Assembly (NCBI GenBank): GCA_018665505.1
Contig: JABJCS010000232.1
Location: 1 to 10,022, forward strand
Direction of reading: 5' to 3'
DNA: 10,022 bases
From: Alphaproteobacteria bacterium
GTDB taxonomy: Bacteria > Pseudomonadota > Alphaproteobacteria > UBA8366
This document shows, one piece after another, positions 1-5,151 of this stretch. The position numbers and the translations under genes are program-made. The notes below the pieces were generated by a model that was given only the letters and a program-made list of their open reading frames with translations, did not search any database and was not told where the DNA came from. The stretch's first letter is position 1. Each line of letters opens with the position of its first letter.

Positions 1-567
1 AACTTCGACTTCAGGCATCCGGTTCATGGCGTTGTAATAGGGTTGGCAGACGATCGGCTTCGGCACGCCCATCTGCTCGCACAGGCGCACGATTTCCGCC
101 ATTCGCCAGGAACGATAGTTAGAAAGCCCCCAATAGAGTACTTTACCGGAGGCGATGATATCCCCCATGGCCGCCACCGTTTCCGCCAGCGGCGTCTCAT
201 GGTCTTCCTTGTGCAGGTACCAGATATCAATCCAATCGGTCTGCAGCCGAGTTAGGCTTTCATCTATGCCAAGCATCATATGCCGTTTGCCAAGACGGGT
301 ATCAAACTTGGCGGGGCCACGCCGTGATCCGATTTTCGTCGCTAGAACCCATTGCTTGCGGTCCTTTTTCAGTAGTTTACCAAGGATCTTCTCCGAATTG
401 CCGCCGCTATAGCCATCCGCCGTATCGATAAAATTGATGCCCCGTTTGCGGGCCGAGTCGATAATGCGCGCGACGGACTTGTCGTCACTGGCGCTGCCGA
501 ACATCATCGCACCGAGGCAGATAGGCGAGACTTGCAGACCGCTATCGCCGAGTTGCCGGTACTCCAT
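1..567 (-). CDS. Aldo/keto reductase, N-terminal part (runs off left edge)
   Basis: This is an NAD(P)H-dependent oxidoreductase of the aldo/keto reductase superfamily, a cytosolic TIM-barrel enzyme that reduces aldehydes or ketones. The visible 189 residues start MEYRQLGDSGLQVSPICLGA, the typical first strand of the family. The catalytic tetrad can be read as D48 (in NFIDTADGY), Y53, K78 (in LATKIG) and H119 (in WYLHKED). The GLSN motif near residue 147 and QPYYN near 175 also fit. The C-terminal third lies outside the window. The ATG at 565-567 is preceded by a good ribosome binding site (AGGGAGA, complement of 571-577). The gene diverges from the Nudix gene at 694. The subfamily and substrate cannot be told; the sequence resembles the YajO/Tas-like or general stress AKR groups. 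The family call is secure, the substrate unknown. Confidence 0.93.
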   Translation of the reverse strand, partial: MEYRQLGDSGLQVSPICLGAMMFGSASDDKSVARIIDSARKRGINFIDTADGYSGGNSEKILGKLLKKDRKQWVLATKIGSRRGPAKFDTRLGKRHMMLGIDESLTRLQTDWIDIWYLHKEDHETPLAETVAAMGDIIASGKVLYWGLSNYRSWRMAEIVRLCEQMGVPKPIVCQPYYNAMNRMPEVEV

Positions 568-607
568 ATTTCGTCTCCCTTGGGGAATTTATGCATTGTT
601 GGTCGGA

Positions 608-635
608 ACTTTATCGTGTGGTGCTGGTCCTGCAA
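608..635 (-). promoter_or_regulatory. Possible promoter for the aldo/keto reductase
   Basis: On the minus strand a TTGCAG box (635-630) is followed after 16 bases by TAAAGT (613-608), within GATAAAGT. This would place the transcript start about 35 bases upstream of the ATG at 567. The -35 matches TTGACA at four positions and the -10 is weak. This is inferred from sequence only, in a 126 bp divergent gap where a promoter is expected. Confidence 0.3.
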
Positions 636-637
636 AG

Positions 638-666
638 TTGTGATCCCACCGCGTCCCGACTAAAAG
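638..666 (+). promoter_or_regulatory. Possible promoter for the Nudix gene
   Basis: TTGTGA (638-643) and TAAAAG (661-666) are separated by exactly 17 bases. They lie just upstream of the Nudix start, giving a leader of about 20 bases that includes the GGGAGAG ribosome binding site. The boxes are imperfect matches to the sigma-70 consensus. The -35 box partly overlaps the region of the opposing aldo/keto reductase promoter. Confidence 0.3.
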
Positions 667-693
667 AAACCCGGTTCAAATGGGAGAGACCAC

Positions 694-1122
694 ATGTCGC
701 GCGAATATCCCGACTTCCCAATGGTCGGCGTCGGCGTCGTCGTCTGGAAAGAAGATGAAGTCCTGTTAATTCAACGGGGAAAACCACCGCGCGCCGGATC
801 TTGGAGCTTGCCCGGCGGGCGCCAGGAGCTGGGTGAGACAACGCGAGAAGCGGGCCGCCGCGAGGTATTGGAGGAGACCGGGACCGATGTCGACATAAAG
901 GGCTTGGTCGATGTCGTCGATTCGATAAACCGTGATGACGACGGCCGCGTCCGCATGCAATACACATTGGTCGACTACTGGGCCGAATGGGTGGCGGGAG
1001 AGGCAAAAGGGGGCACCGACGCGATGGATGCCCGCTGGGTCCATCCGGACGACTTGCCCGACTACAATTTGTGGGATGAAACGCTGCGGGTCATCGAGCT
1101 GTCGGCTAAAGCCCGAACCTGA
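694..1122 (+). CDS. Nudix (MutT-like) hydrolase
   Basis: This is a 142-residue Nudix hydrolase, a magnesium-dependent pyrophosphohydrolase that cleaves nucleoside diphosphates linked to another group. Residues 42-64 match the Nudix box GX5EX7REUXEEXGU: G42, E48, then R56-E57-V58-L59-E60-E61-T62-G63. The final hydrophobic position is threonine. The opening strand (VGVGVVVWKEDEVLLIQRGKPP) and the SWSLPGG turn before the box are typical of small MutT/ADP-ribose pyrophosphatase proteins. The length is normal for a single-domain member. The ATG at 694 follows GGGAGAG at a good distance. The stop is one base from the stop of the convergent iron-sulfur gene. The substrate cannot be assigned; ADP-ribose or an oxidised nucleotide is possible. 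There is no sign of a partner operon. Confidence 0.93.
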   Translation: MSREYPDFPMVGVGVVVWKEDEVLLIQRGKPPRAGSWSLPGGRQELGETTREAGRREVLEETGTDVDIKGLVDVVDSINRDDDGRVRMQYTLVDYWAEWVAGEAKGGTDAMDARWVHPDDLPDYNLWDETLRVIELSAKART

Positions 1123-1123
1123 C

Positions 1124-1795
1124 TTAAGATTGCGCCTTCAAAAAGGCGCGCATGTGAAAACCCGCCTGCTGCGGCGAGTATGTGTAATTCAAGCCGACGG
1201 GGCAGTGCCGCCGCGCCCGGCATCCAAGCGACACACAATCGCTCCCCGCATCCGTATTTAGATGGCCCGCACACACCGGTACATCATAGCCGTCGTCGCT
1301 GAAAGCTCCGACCGGACACGCCGAAAGGCACGGCTTATCGGCACAGGTCTCACATGGCCATGGACGTTCGTCTCGAGGGGGCAGGTCAATGACCTCGCTG
1401 AAAGCCAAAGCACCCCGATACGCATGCCAGAGACCATATTCGGGATGAATTAAGATACCCAATGGCGACGAGTGAACCGGCTCCGCCTTTTGCGCCCAGC
1501 GTTGAAACGGCAGAAATGACGGACCACCGAACGGATACAGCGCTTCAGCACCGACGCTCGACGCCACGGCATCGATGGCGCATTTTGACCAATGGTCCAA
1601 TGCGTTCGGTAAATCAAAGGGCATTTCGGTGAATTCGCCCCACATGTCCGGCCCAGCGTTTCCAACTAAGATGAGTGTCGCTACATTCCCCGGGACCCCA
1701 TCCTCCGGCTCCGGGTGAAATCCGCCGCGCGGGATCAGCCCGTATCCAGCGAAAGTATCCGTCAACGCCTTGTATGTTGGGATCTGCTCAGTCAT
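1124..1795 (-). CDS. QueG-like 4Fe-4S ferredoxin-type protein of unknown function
   Basis: This encodes a 223-residue soluble protein with a C-terminal two-cluster ferredoxin-like region. Its cysteines are C148, C151, C156, C160 (followed by P), then C175, C187, C192 and C198 (followed by P). The arrangement, with PCLSACPVGAF and a later CAGHL, resembles the iron-sulfur domain of epoxyqueuosine reductase (QueG). However, the protein is far shorter than QueG (roughly 350-380 residues). The first motif has four rather than two residues between the second and third cysteines. The first 140 residues are not recognised. The open frame extends 20 codons further upstream, but the ATG at 1793-1795 is preferred. 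It overlaps the stop of the upstream cupin gene by 8 bp, which points to translational coupling in a two-gene operon. A redox role is inferred; the substrate is unknown. Confidence 0.85.
   Translation of the reverse strand: MTEQIPTYKALTDTFAGYGLIPRGGFHPEPEDGVPGNVATLILVGNAGPDMWGEFTEMPFDLPNALDHWSKCAIDAVASSVGAEALYPFGGPSFLPFQRWAQKAEPVHSSPLGILIHPEYGLWHAYRGALAFSEVIDLPPRDERPWPCETCADKPCLSACPVGAFSDDGYDVPVCAGHLNTDAGSDCVSLGCRARRHCPVGLNYTYSPQQAGFHMRAFLKAQS
1132..1149. other. Hairpin at the convergent Nudix / Fe-S gene ends
   Basis: GCGCCTT (1132-1138) pairs with AAGGCGC (1143-1149) around a four-base loop. It sits inside the last codons of the minus-strand iron-sulfur gene and just past the Nudix stop. 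Neither strand has a T-tract after the stem, so it is not a standard intrinsic terminator. It could protect or pause both converging transcripts. Confidence 0.3.
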
Positions 1796-2225
1796 CGCCA
1801 GGGCTCCAGCCTTCCGGTGCCATCTCGAACCCGTCGAATTCGAAACCGGGGGCAACGATGCAACTCACCAGGCACCATCCGTCTATCGGCTCCGCCCCTT
1901 GCCACGCGCCCTTGGGCACCACCGCTTGCGGCCGTTCGCCTGTGGCCAAATCGGCACCTAACCTGACGGAGGTCTCTGATTCGCCGTCAGATGATATCGA
2001 TAGCCGAAGTGCCGACCCAGCATGCCAATTCCAAATTTCGTCAGCATCCGTCACGCGATGCCAATGGGAACGTTCATTAGCCTCCAAGAGATAGTAAATA
2101 GCGGTCGACGCCGCCCGCTCGAGACCCGCCGCCTTCGCACGATAGGTCTCTCGGTACCAACCACCTTCGGGGTGTGGCTCCAACTGAAGTGCTGCGATAA
2201 TATCTTCTGGGTTCATCATCATCAT
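1788..2225 (-). CDS. DUF985 / Cupin_5 family protein
   Basis: This is a 145-residue single-domain cupin of the DUF985 (Cupin_5) family. The family signature HPEGGWYRETYR is at residues 18-29. A cupin metal-site-like stretch follows: H54-W-H56, E63 and H68 within SHWHRVTDADEIWNWHAG. Members are small beta-barrel proteins, some related to yeast YML079w. Their reaction is not established, and sugar- or small-ligand binding has been suggested for relatives. The frame opens with four consecutive ATG codons (2225 down to 2214), so the exact start is ambiguous by up to three residues. No Shine-Dalgarno sequence precedes it. A promoter-like pair places the transcript start about two bases before the first ATG (see 2234-2262). 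The gene overlaps the following iron-sulfur gene by 8 bp. Confidence 0.92.
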   Translation of the reverse strand: MMMMNPEDIIAALQLEPHPEGGWYRETYRAKAAGLERAASTAIYYLLEANERSHWHRVTDADEIWNWHAGSALRLSISSDGESETSVRLGADLATGERPQAVVPKGAWQGAEPIDGWCLVSCIVAPGFEFDGFEMAPEGWSPGDD

Positions 2226-2227
2226 TG

Positions 2228-2235
2228 GCCTAGGC
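2228..2235. repeat. 8-bp palindrome between divergent starts
   Basis: GCCTAGGC (2228-2235) is a perfect palindrome in the only 17 bp separating the cupin and methyltransferase start codons. It overlaps the end of the candidate cupin -10 box. It is short enough to be chance, but its position could serve as a shared operator. Confidence 0.3.
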
Positions 2236-2262
2236 TATACAGATGTGGAGTGACGTTGTCGA
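2234..2262 (-). promoter_or_regulatory. Candidate promoter for a leaderless DUF985 transcript
   Basis: On the minus strand TCGACA (2262-2257, five of six matches to TTGACA) is followed after exactly 17 bases by TATAGC (2239-2234). Transcription from these boxes would start near 2227, two bases before the first of the four ATG codons. The -35 box lies inside the first codons of the divergent methyltransferase gene. This is an inference from box matches. The lack of a Shine-Dalgarno sequence upstream of the cupin gene agrees with it. Confidence 0.45.
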
Positions 2263-3016
2263 TTTGCACGAGTTCTACCGTTCGCGCCTGGGACAGGTGG
2301 CGCGCCGCCTGATCCGGCAGCGAATTCGCATGCTATGGCCAGACGTGCGGGGCATGACGGTGCTGGGAGTTGGATACGCGACACCCTATTTGCGCCCGTT
2401 CCTGGACGAAGCCGAACGAGTCGCATCGCTGGCCCCCGCGGCGCAAGGTGTCATGGCCTGGCCGAGCGACGAGCCGGGCCTCGTCACCCTTGCTGACGAA
2501 GCGGAACTTCCATTCCCCGACCTCTCTGTGGACAGGCTGTTGCTGGTTCACGCCGCCGAGTATAGCGAACATCTGCGCGGCATGATGCGGGAGGCATGGC
2601 GCGTGCTGTCGGGCAATGGCCGGCTGTTGATCGTCGCCCCCAATCGTCGTGGTATTTGGGCGCGAATTGAGAGCACGCCTATCGGACATGGCCACCCGTA
2701 CAGCTCAGGTCAACTCAAACGGCTGTTGCGGGATTGCCTATTCACGCCGCTGCACACGGAACACGCCCTCTACCTGCCGCCGACCCAACAACGCGTGCTG
2801 TTGCACTCCGCCGCTGCATTCGAGCAAATCGGCGATCGGTTTTTCAACGCCGTCTCGGGGGTGGTGATGGTCGAGGCAACAAAGCAGGTCTATGCCGCGA
2901 CACCGGCAACGAAAGCCGCACAACGCCGCCGCCTCATCGCCTTACCGAGCCAACAGGAAGTAGCGAATGGGCGGCTCAATGTTCGAAACGCTCCTCCTCG
3001 TCAGCCGAAAGACTAG
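2243..3016 (+). CDS. SAM-dependent methyltransferase (type 11 fold)
   Basis: This is a 257-residue class I methyltransferase. Motif I, which binds S-adenosylmethionine, is VLGVGYATPYL at residues 40-50. The later VDRLLLVHAAEYS strand, the REAWRVLSGNGRLLIVAPNRRG region near residues 116-137 and the HPYSSGQL segment match the type 11 methyltransferase fold. An N-terminal helix (DLHEFYRSRLGQVARRLIRQRIR) precedes motif I and is characteristic of an alphaproteobacterial group whose substrate I do not know. The protein ends in a basic tail rich in arginine and proline. The ATG at 2243 is chosen because the N-terminal MWSDVVDLHEFY looks like family sequence. No clear Shine-Dalgarno sequence is present. 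The 3' end overlaps recX on the opposite strand by 41 bp. Confidence 0.9.
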   Translation: MWSDVVDLHEFYRSRLGQVARRLIRQRIRMLWPDVRGMTVLGVGYATPYLRPFLDEAERVASLAPAAQGVMAWPSDEPGLVTLADEAELPFPDLSVDRLLLVHAAEYSEHLRGMMREAWRVLSGNGRLLIVAPNRRGIWARIESTPIGHGHPYSSGQLKRLLRDCLFTPLHTEHALYLPPTQQRVLLHSAAAFEQIGDRFFNAVSGVVMVEATKQVYAATPATKAAQRRRLIALPSQQEVANGRLNVRNAPPRQPKD

Positions 3017-3605
3017 CTTCACAAGCTTCCGGCGAGTCGGCCTCCACGATCCAGCGAGCGATGCCATAGGCAAAGCCCTGCCGGCCCAGCGCGGCGAGAT
3101 CTCGGTCCCGAAATGTCTCCCGATTATCCTTCCGCCACGGTCCGATCCGCCGTCGGCGCGCATAAGCAATGGCGGCGCGGCGGTCCGGATCGACCTCATT
3201 TTCAAACACACTCTCCAGCGCCGCATCGATCGCGTCTTCTGACACACCTTTCATCGATAATTGATATCGGATACCACGCCGTGACGTGCCCCGGCGGAAC
3301 AAGCTGCCCGCCCGCATTTCAGCATAGGCTTTGTCATCCAAATAACCCCATTCCTGAAACCGCTGGATGATGCCGTCGATGGCTTCCGCCCCCTCGTCGC
3401 GGTCTGTACCGTGGGCCCGCGCCGAGCGCTCAACCCGGCGCATCAATACGCGGCGGAGATTCTCCGACGAGCTCGCATAGCGTTCCAAATAATACAGGCC
3501 CACACGCTCAAGGTGCTTCGGAGTGGCTTTCTTCGGTAGGCGTTTTTTCCGCCGATCCTCTTCCTTGGCCTCCGCCTCAGAACTTTTTTTCGAAGAGTGG
3601 TTAAT
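2976..3605 (-). CDS. recX: RecX, regulator of RecA, probably starting at ATT
   Basis: RecX binds RecA filaments and limits recombinase and SOS activity. The core shows RecX features: LYYLERYASSSENLRRVLMRRVERSAR, then IIQRFQEWGYLDDKAYAEMRAGSLFRRG, and the three-helix repeats with IRYQLSMKGVSEDAIDAAL and AIAYARRRRIGPWR. The conventional start would be GTG at 3503 (175 residues). The frame stays open to a TGA at 3630-3632, and the extra residues include PKKATPKHLERV, which looks like the usual lead-in of alphaproteobacterial RecX. No ATG, GTG, TTG or CTG occurs in that extension. The only recognised start is ATT at 3605-3603 (209 residues), nine bases after AAGGG. A frameshift in the nearby A-runs is the main alternative. 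The gene is far from recA here and overlaps the convergent methyltransferase. Confidence 0.9.
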   Translation of the reverse strand: MNHSSKKSSEAEAKEEDRRKKRLPKKATPKHLERVGLYYLERYASSSENLRRVLMRRVERSARAHGTDRDEGAEAIDGIIQRFQEWGYLDDKAYAEMRAGSLFRRGTSRRGIRYQLSMKGVSEDAIDAALESVFENEVDPDRRAAIAYARRRRIGPWRKDNRETFRDRDLAALGRQGFAYGIARWIVEADSPEACEASLSADEEERFEH

Positions 3606-3614
3606 TTTATTTAA

Positions 3615-3619
3615 CCCTT
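3615..3619 (-). promoter_or_regulatory. recX ribosome binding site supporting the ATT start
   Basis: The minus strand reads AAGGG here, followed by nine AT-rich bases and then ATT (3605-3603). No comparable site lies in front of the GTG at 3503. This supports initiation at ATT. Confidence 0.45.
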
Positions 3620-3634
3620 GTGATCGCCATCACA
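3619..3634. promoter_or_regulatory. Perfect CRP-type operator palindrome
   Basis: TGTGATCGCCATCACA is a perfect inverted repeat (TGTGAT, four-base spacer, ATCACA). It matches the CRP-family consensus TGTGA-N6-TCACA at every defined base. Its left end touches the AAGGG ribosome binding site of recX on the minus strand. Read to the right, its centre lies 41.5 bases before a start site predicted from a CATAGT -10-like box at 3656-3661, the spacing of a class II CRP-activated promoter. Which regulator uses it, and in which direction, is inference. Confidence 0.6.
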
Positions 3635-3761
3635 GCAAAGCTGCCCAGCATCCATCATAGTGTCAATCATAGAGACGGTTGCAAGACAGTCTCGAAACGG
3701 ATTGGAACGCAGCGTCGTACGCCCACCCTGCCCCTCCCAATTGGCATCGGCACTGCGAACC

Positions 3762-3798
3762 AAAAAACCAACGGCGGCGAGCCATTCGCCGCCGTTGG
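3762..3798 (-). terminator. Strong intrinsic terminator facing left, no assigned gene
   Basis: CCAACGGCGGCGA (3768-3780) and TCGCCGCCGTTGG (3786-3798) form a perfect 13 bp stem with a five-base loop. On the minus strand the stem is followed directly by six T (complement of 3762-3767), the classical form of a Rho-independent terminator. The plus strand has no T-tract after the stem, so it acts leftward only. It lies upstream of recX, and no minus-strand gene is visible to its right before argD. Its transcript is therefore unknown, perhaps a small RNA or antisense RNA starting between about 3800 and the argD start. Confidence 0.7.
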
Positions 3799-3870
3799 CC
3801 ATTCCGGACCCTGAATTCATGCAAATCGGTCTCGACTCGGCGGTTTCCCAGCATTCAAAAATCACGCGAA

Positions 3871-3896
3871 CGCATTGACAGTCTGCACCGAATGCG
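3871..3896. repeat. Inverted repeat over the argD -35 box
   Basis: CGCATT (3871-3876) and AATGCG (3891-3896) form an inverted repeat with a 14-base spacer, overlapping the TTGACA box at 3875-3880. The six-base arms are short and could be chance. The position fits a repressor operator. Confidence 0.3.
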
Positions 3897-3904
3897 CTGA
3901 TACT
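3875..3904 (+). promoter_or_regulatory. Probable argD promoter
   Basis: TTGACA (3875-3880) is a full match to the sigma-70 -35 consensus. GATACT (3899-3904) follows after 18 bases and matches the -10 at four positions. The predicted transcript start is near 3911, exactly where the leader hairpin begins. The promoter faces argD and leaves a leader of about 53 bases. Confidence 0.5.
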
Positions 3905-3910
3905 CCACGC

Positions 3911-3937
3911 CCTCCCGCCTCGCGGGAGGTTATTTTT
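3911..3937 (+). terminator. Terminator-like hairpin in the argD leader
   Basis: CCTCCCG (3911-3917) pairs with CGGGAGG (3923-3929) around a five-base loop and is followed by TTATTTTTTG. This looks like an intrinsic terminator or attenuator placed between the predicted argD promoter and the argD start. The CCTCC of the left arm is also complementary to the argD ribosome binding site (AGGAGG, 3950-3955), so an alternative fold could mask that site. It might instead end a plus-strand small RNA starting further left. Confidence 0.55.
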
Positions 3938-3963
3938 TGTACTTATGGCAGGAGGATAAGGCC

Positions 3964-5151
3964 GTGAACACAGCCGTCATGCCCACCTACGGGCGGGCCG
4001 ATATATCATTCGAAAAAGGTGAAGGCGTCTATCTTATTGCGACGGATGGGCGACGATACCTCGATTTCGGATCAGGTATCGCTGTGAATGCGCTCGGCCA
4101 TTCCCATCCCAGGCTAGTGAAGGCACTGCAGGATCAAGTGGGCACGTTGTGGCATACATCGAACCTCTACCATATCCCGCAGCAGACCGCGCTGGCGGAG
4201 CTCCTCTGCAAGACGTCATTCGCGGATTTGGTATTTTTCGGAAATTCCGGCGCCGAGGCGGTCGAAGGCTGCATCAAGCTGGCCCGGAAATATCAAGACG
4301 CCATCGGGCATCCGGAAAAGTTCCGCGTCATTACCTGTTCCGGTTCTTTCCACGGACGCTCGTTTGCAACGCTGTCAGCCTCGAAGAACCCGAAGCATCT
4401 GGCCGGTTTTGGACCGGAGACCGAAGGCTTCGATCAAGTTCCGTTCGGCAACTTGAATGAACTACGTAACGCCATTACCGGCGAGACCGCAGCCATCGTC
4501 GTCGAGCCGATTCAAGGCGAAGGCGGTATCCGTCCAGCGGATATCGAGTATTTGAAAGGATTGCGTGCGACGGCGGACGAATACGGTCTGCTGTTGATCT
4601 TCGACGAGGTGCAAACCGGCATGGGACGCACGGGCAAACTCTGGGCGCATGAATGGGCCGGAATCGAGCCGGACGTCATGGCGGTGGCCAAGGGCCTCGG
4701 CGGCGGCATGCCGATTGGTGCCATCATGGCAACGGCGGACGCCGCACAAGGCATGGTGCCGGGCACCCATGGCAGCACCTATGGCGGCAATTATCTGTCG
4801 GCAACGGCGGCGCTGACGGTGCTGGAAGAAGTCACCCGCGACGGTTTCCTCGATGGCGTGCAAAAGGTCGCGGGCTATCTGCTTGAGAAAGCGGAAGCGT
4901 TGGTTGCCAAACATCCGAACGTGTTCCAGGAAGTCCGCGGTAAGGGCCTCATGCTGGGATTCGTCTGCAAGGTCACGAACCTCGAAATGTGGAACAAGCT
5001 GCGCGATGCCGGTCTTTTGACGGTGCCGGCGGACGACAATGTCGTACGTTTCTTGCCGCCATTGATCATTGAAAGTTCACATGTCGATGAGGCGATCGAT
5101 ATCCTCGACAAGGTCGCGAGCGCTTGGGAGCACGGAGATGGCGGCGCCTAA
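3964..5151 (+). CDS. argD: Acetylornithine aminotransferase
   Basis: ArgD is a PLP-dependent class III aminotransferase. It transfers the amino group from glutamate to N-acetylglutamate 5-semialdehyde, giving N-acetylornithine in arginine synthesis; many ArgD enzymes also act in lysine synthesis. With GTG at 3964 the protein has 395 residues, the usual family length. Visible motifs are [10 protein letters not shown] (92-101), GSFHGRS (127-133), [10 protein letters not shown] (179-188), [12 protein letters not shown] with the PLP-binding D214, and the Schiff-base lysine K243 in [13 protein letters not shown]. The GTG start is chosen over the in-frame TTG at 3937 because AGGAGG (3950-3955) lies eight bases ahead of it, while TTG falls in the T-tract of the leader hairpin. 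The 3' end overlaps argF by 14 bp. Succinylornithine or ornithine aminotransferase are close relatives, but the argF neighbour favours ArgD. Confidence 0.95.
   Translation: MNTAVMPTYGRADISFEKGEGVYLIATDGRRYLDFGSGIAVNALGHSHPRLVKALQDQVGTLWHTSNLYHIPQQTALAELLCKTSFADLVFFGNSGAEAVEGCIKLARKYQDAIGHPEKFRVITCSGSFHGRSFATLSASKNPKHLAGFGPETEGFDQVPFGNLNELRNAITGETAAIVVEPIQGEGGIRPADIEYLKGLRATADEYGLLLIFDEVQTGMGRTGKLWAHEWAGIEPDVMAVAKGLGGGMPIGAIMATADAAQGMVPGTHGSTYGGNYLSATAALTVLEEVTRDGFLDGVQKVAGYLLEKAEALVAKHPNVFQEVRGKGLMLGFVCKVTNLEMWNKLRDAGLLTVPADDNVVRFLPPLIIESSHVDEAIDILDKVASAWEHGDGGA

Larger units (their letters stand above)
3606..3963. other. recX-argD divergent intergenic region, 358 bp
   Basis: I see no convincing protein gene here, although several GC-driven frames stay open. 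It holds a CRP-type palindrome next to the recX ribosome binding site. It also has a strong intrinsic terminator facing left (3762-3798), a TTGACA promoter facing argD (3875-3904) overlapped by a small inverted repeat, and a terminator-like hairpin (3911-3937) before the argD ribosome binding site. Positions 3667-3760 show nothing I can name. The region could contain a small RNA on either strand. Confidence 0.6.

Noticed and set aside
611..1006. Open minus-strand frame of 131 codons opposite the Nudix gene
   Set aside because: It is antisense to a gene with an intact Nudix box, is arginine/serine rich from GC-biased codons, and shows no family motif.
1675..2094. Plus-strand frame of 139 codons
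   Set aside because: It is antisense to the DUF985 and iron-sulfur genes, which both have clear family motifs.
2236..2241. TATACA as a -10 box for the methyltransferase
   Set aside because: Transcription would begin after the ATG at 2243, and the bases 17 upstream match a -35 box poorly. The same bases fit better as part of the minus-strand cupin promoter.
3661..3666. TTGACA on the minus strand as the recX -35 box
   Set aside because: No acceptable -10 box lies 16-18 bases downstream. TATGAT at 3659-3654 is too close to it, and pairs with TTGCAA only at a 19-base spacing.
3813..3820. TGAATTCA-type sequence near 3813 as an ARG box
   Set aside because: It is only an EcoRI-like palindrome and lacks the spaced TGAAT/ATTCA half-sites of ArgR operators.
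3611..3865. Minus-strand frame of 84 codons in the recX-argD gap
   Set aside because: Its coding sequence would run straight through the strong leftward terminator at 3762-3798 and it has no clear ribosome binding site.
4462..4914. Open minus-strand frame of 150 codons within argD
   Set aside because: It lies entirely opposite the conserved argD catalytic region, has low-complexity composition and no ribosome binding site.
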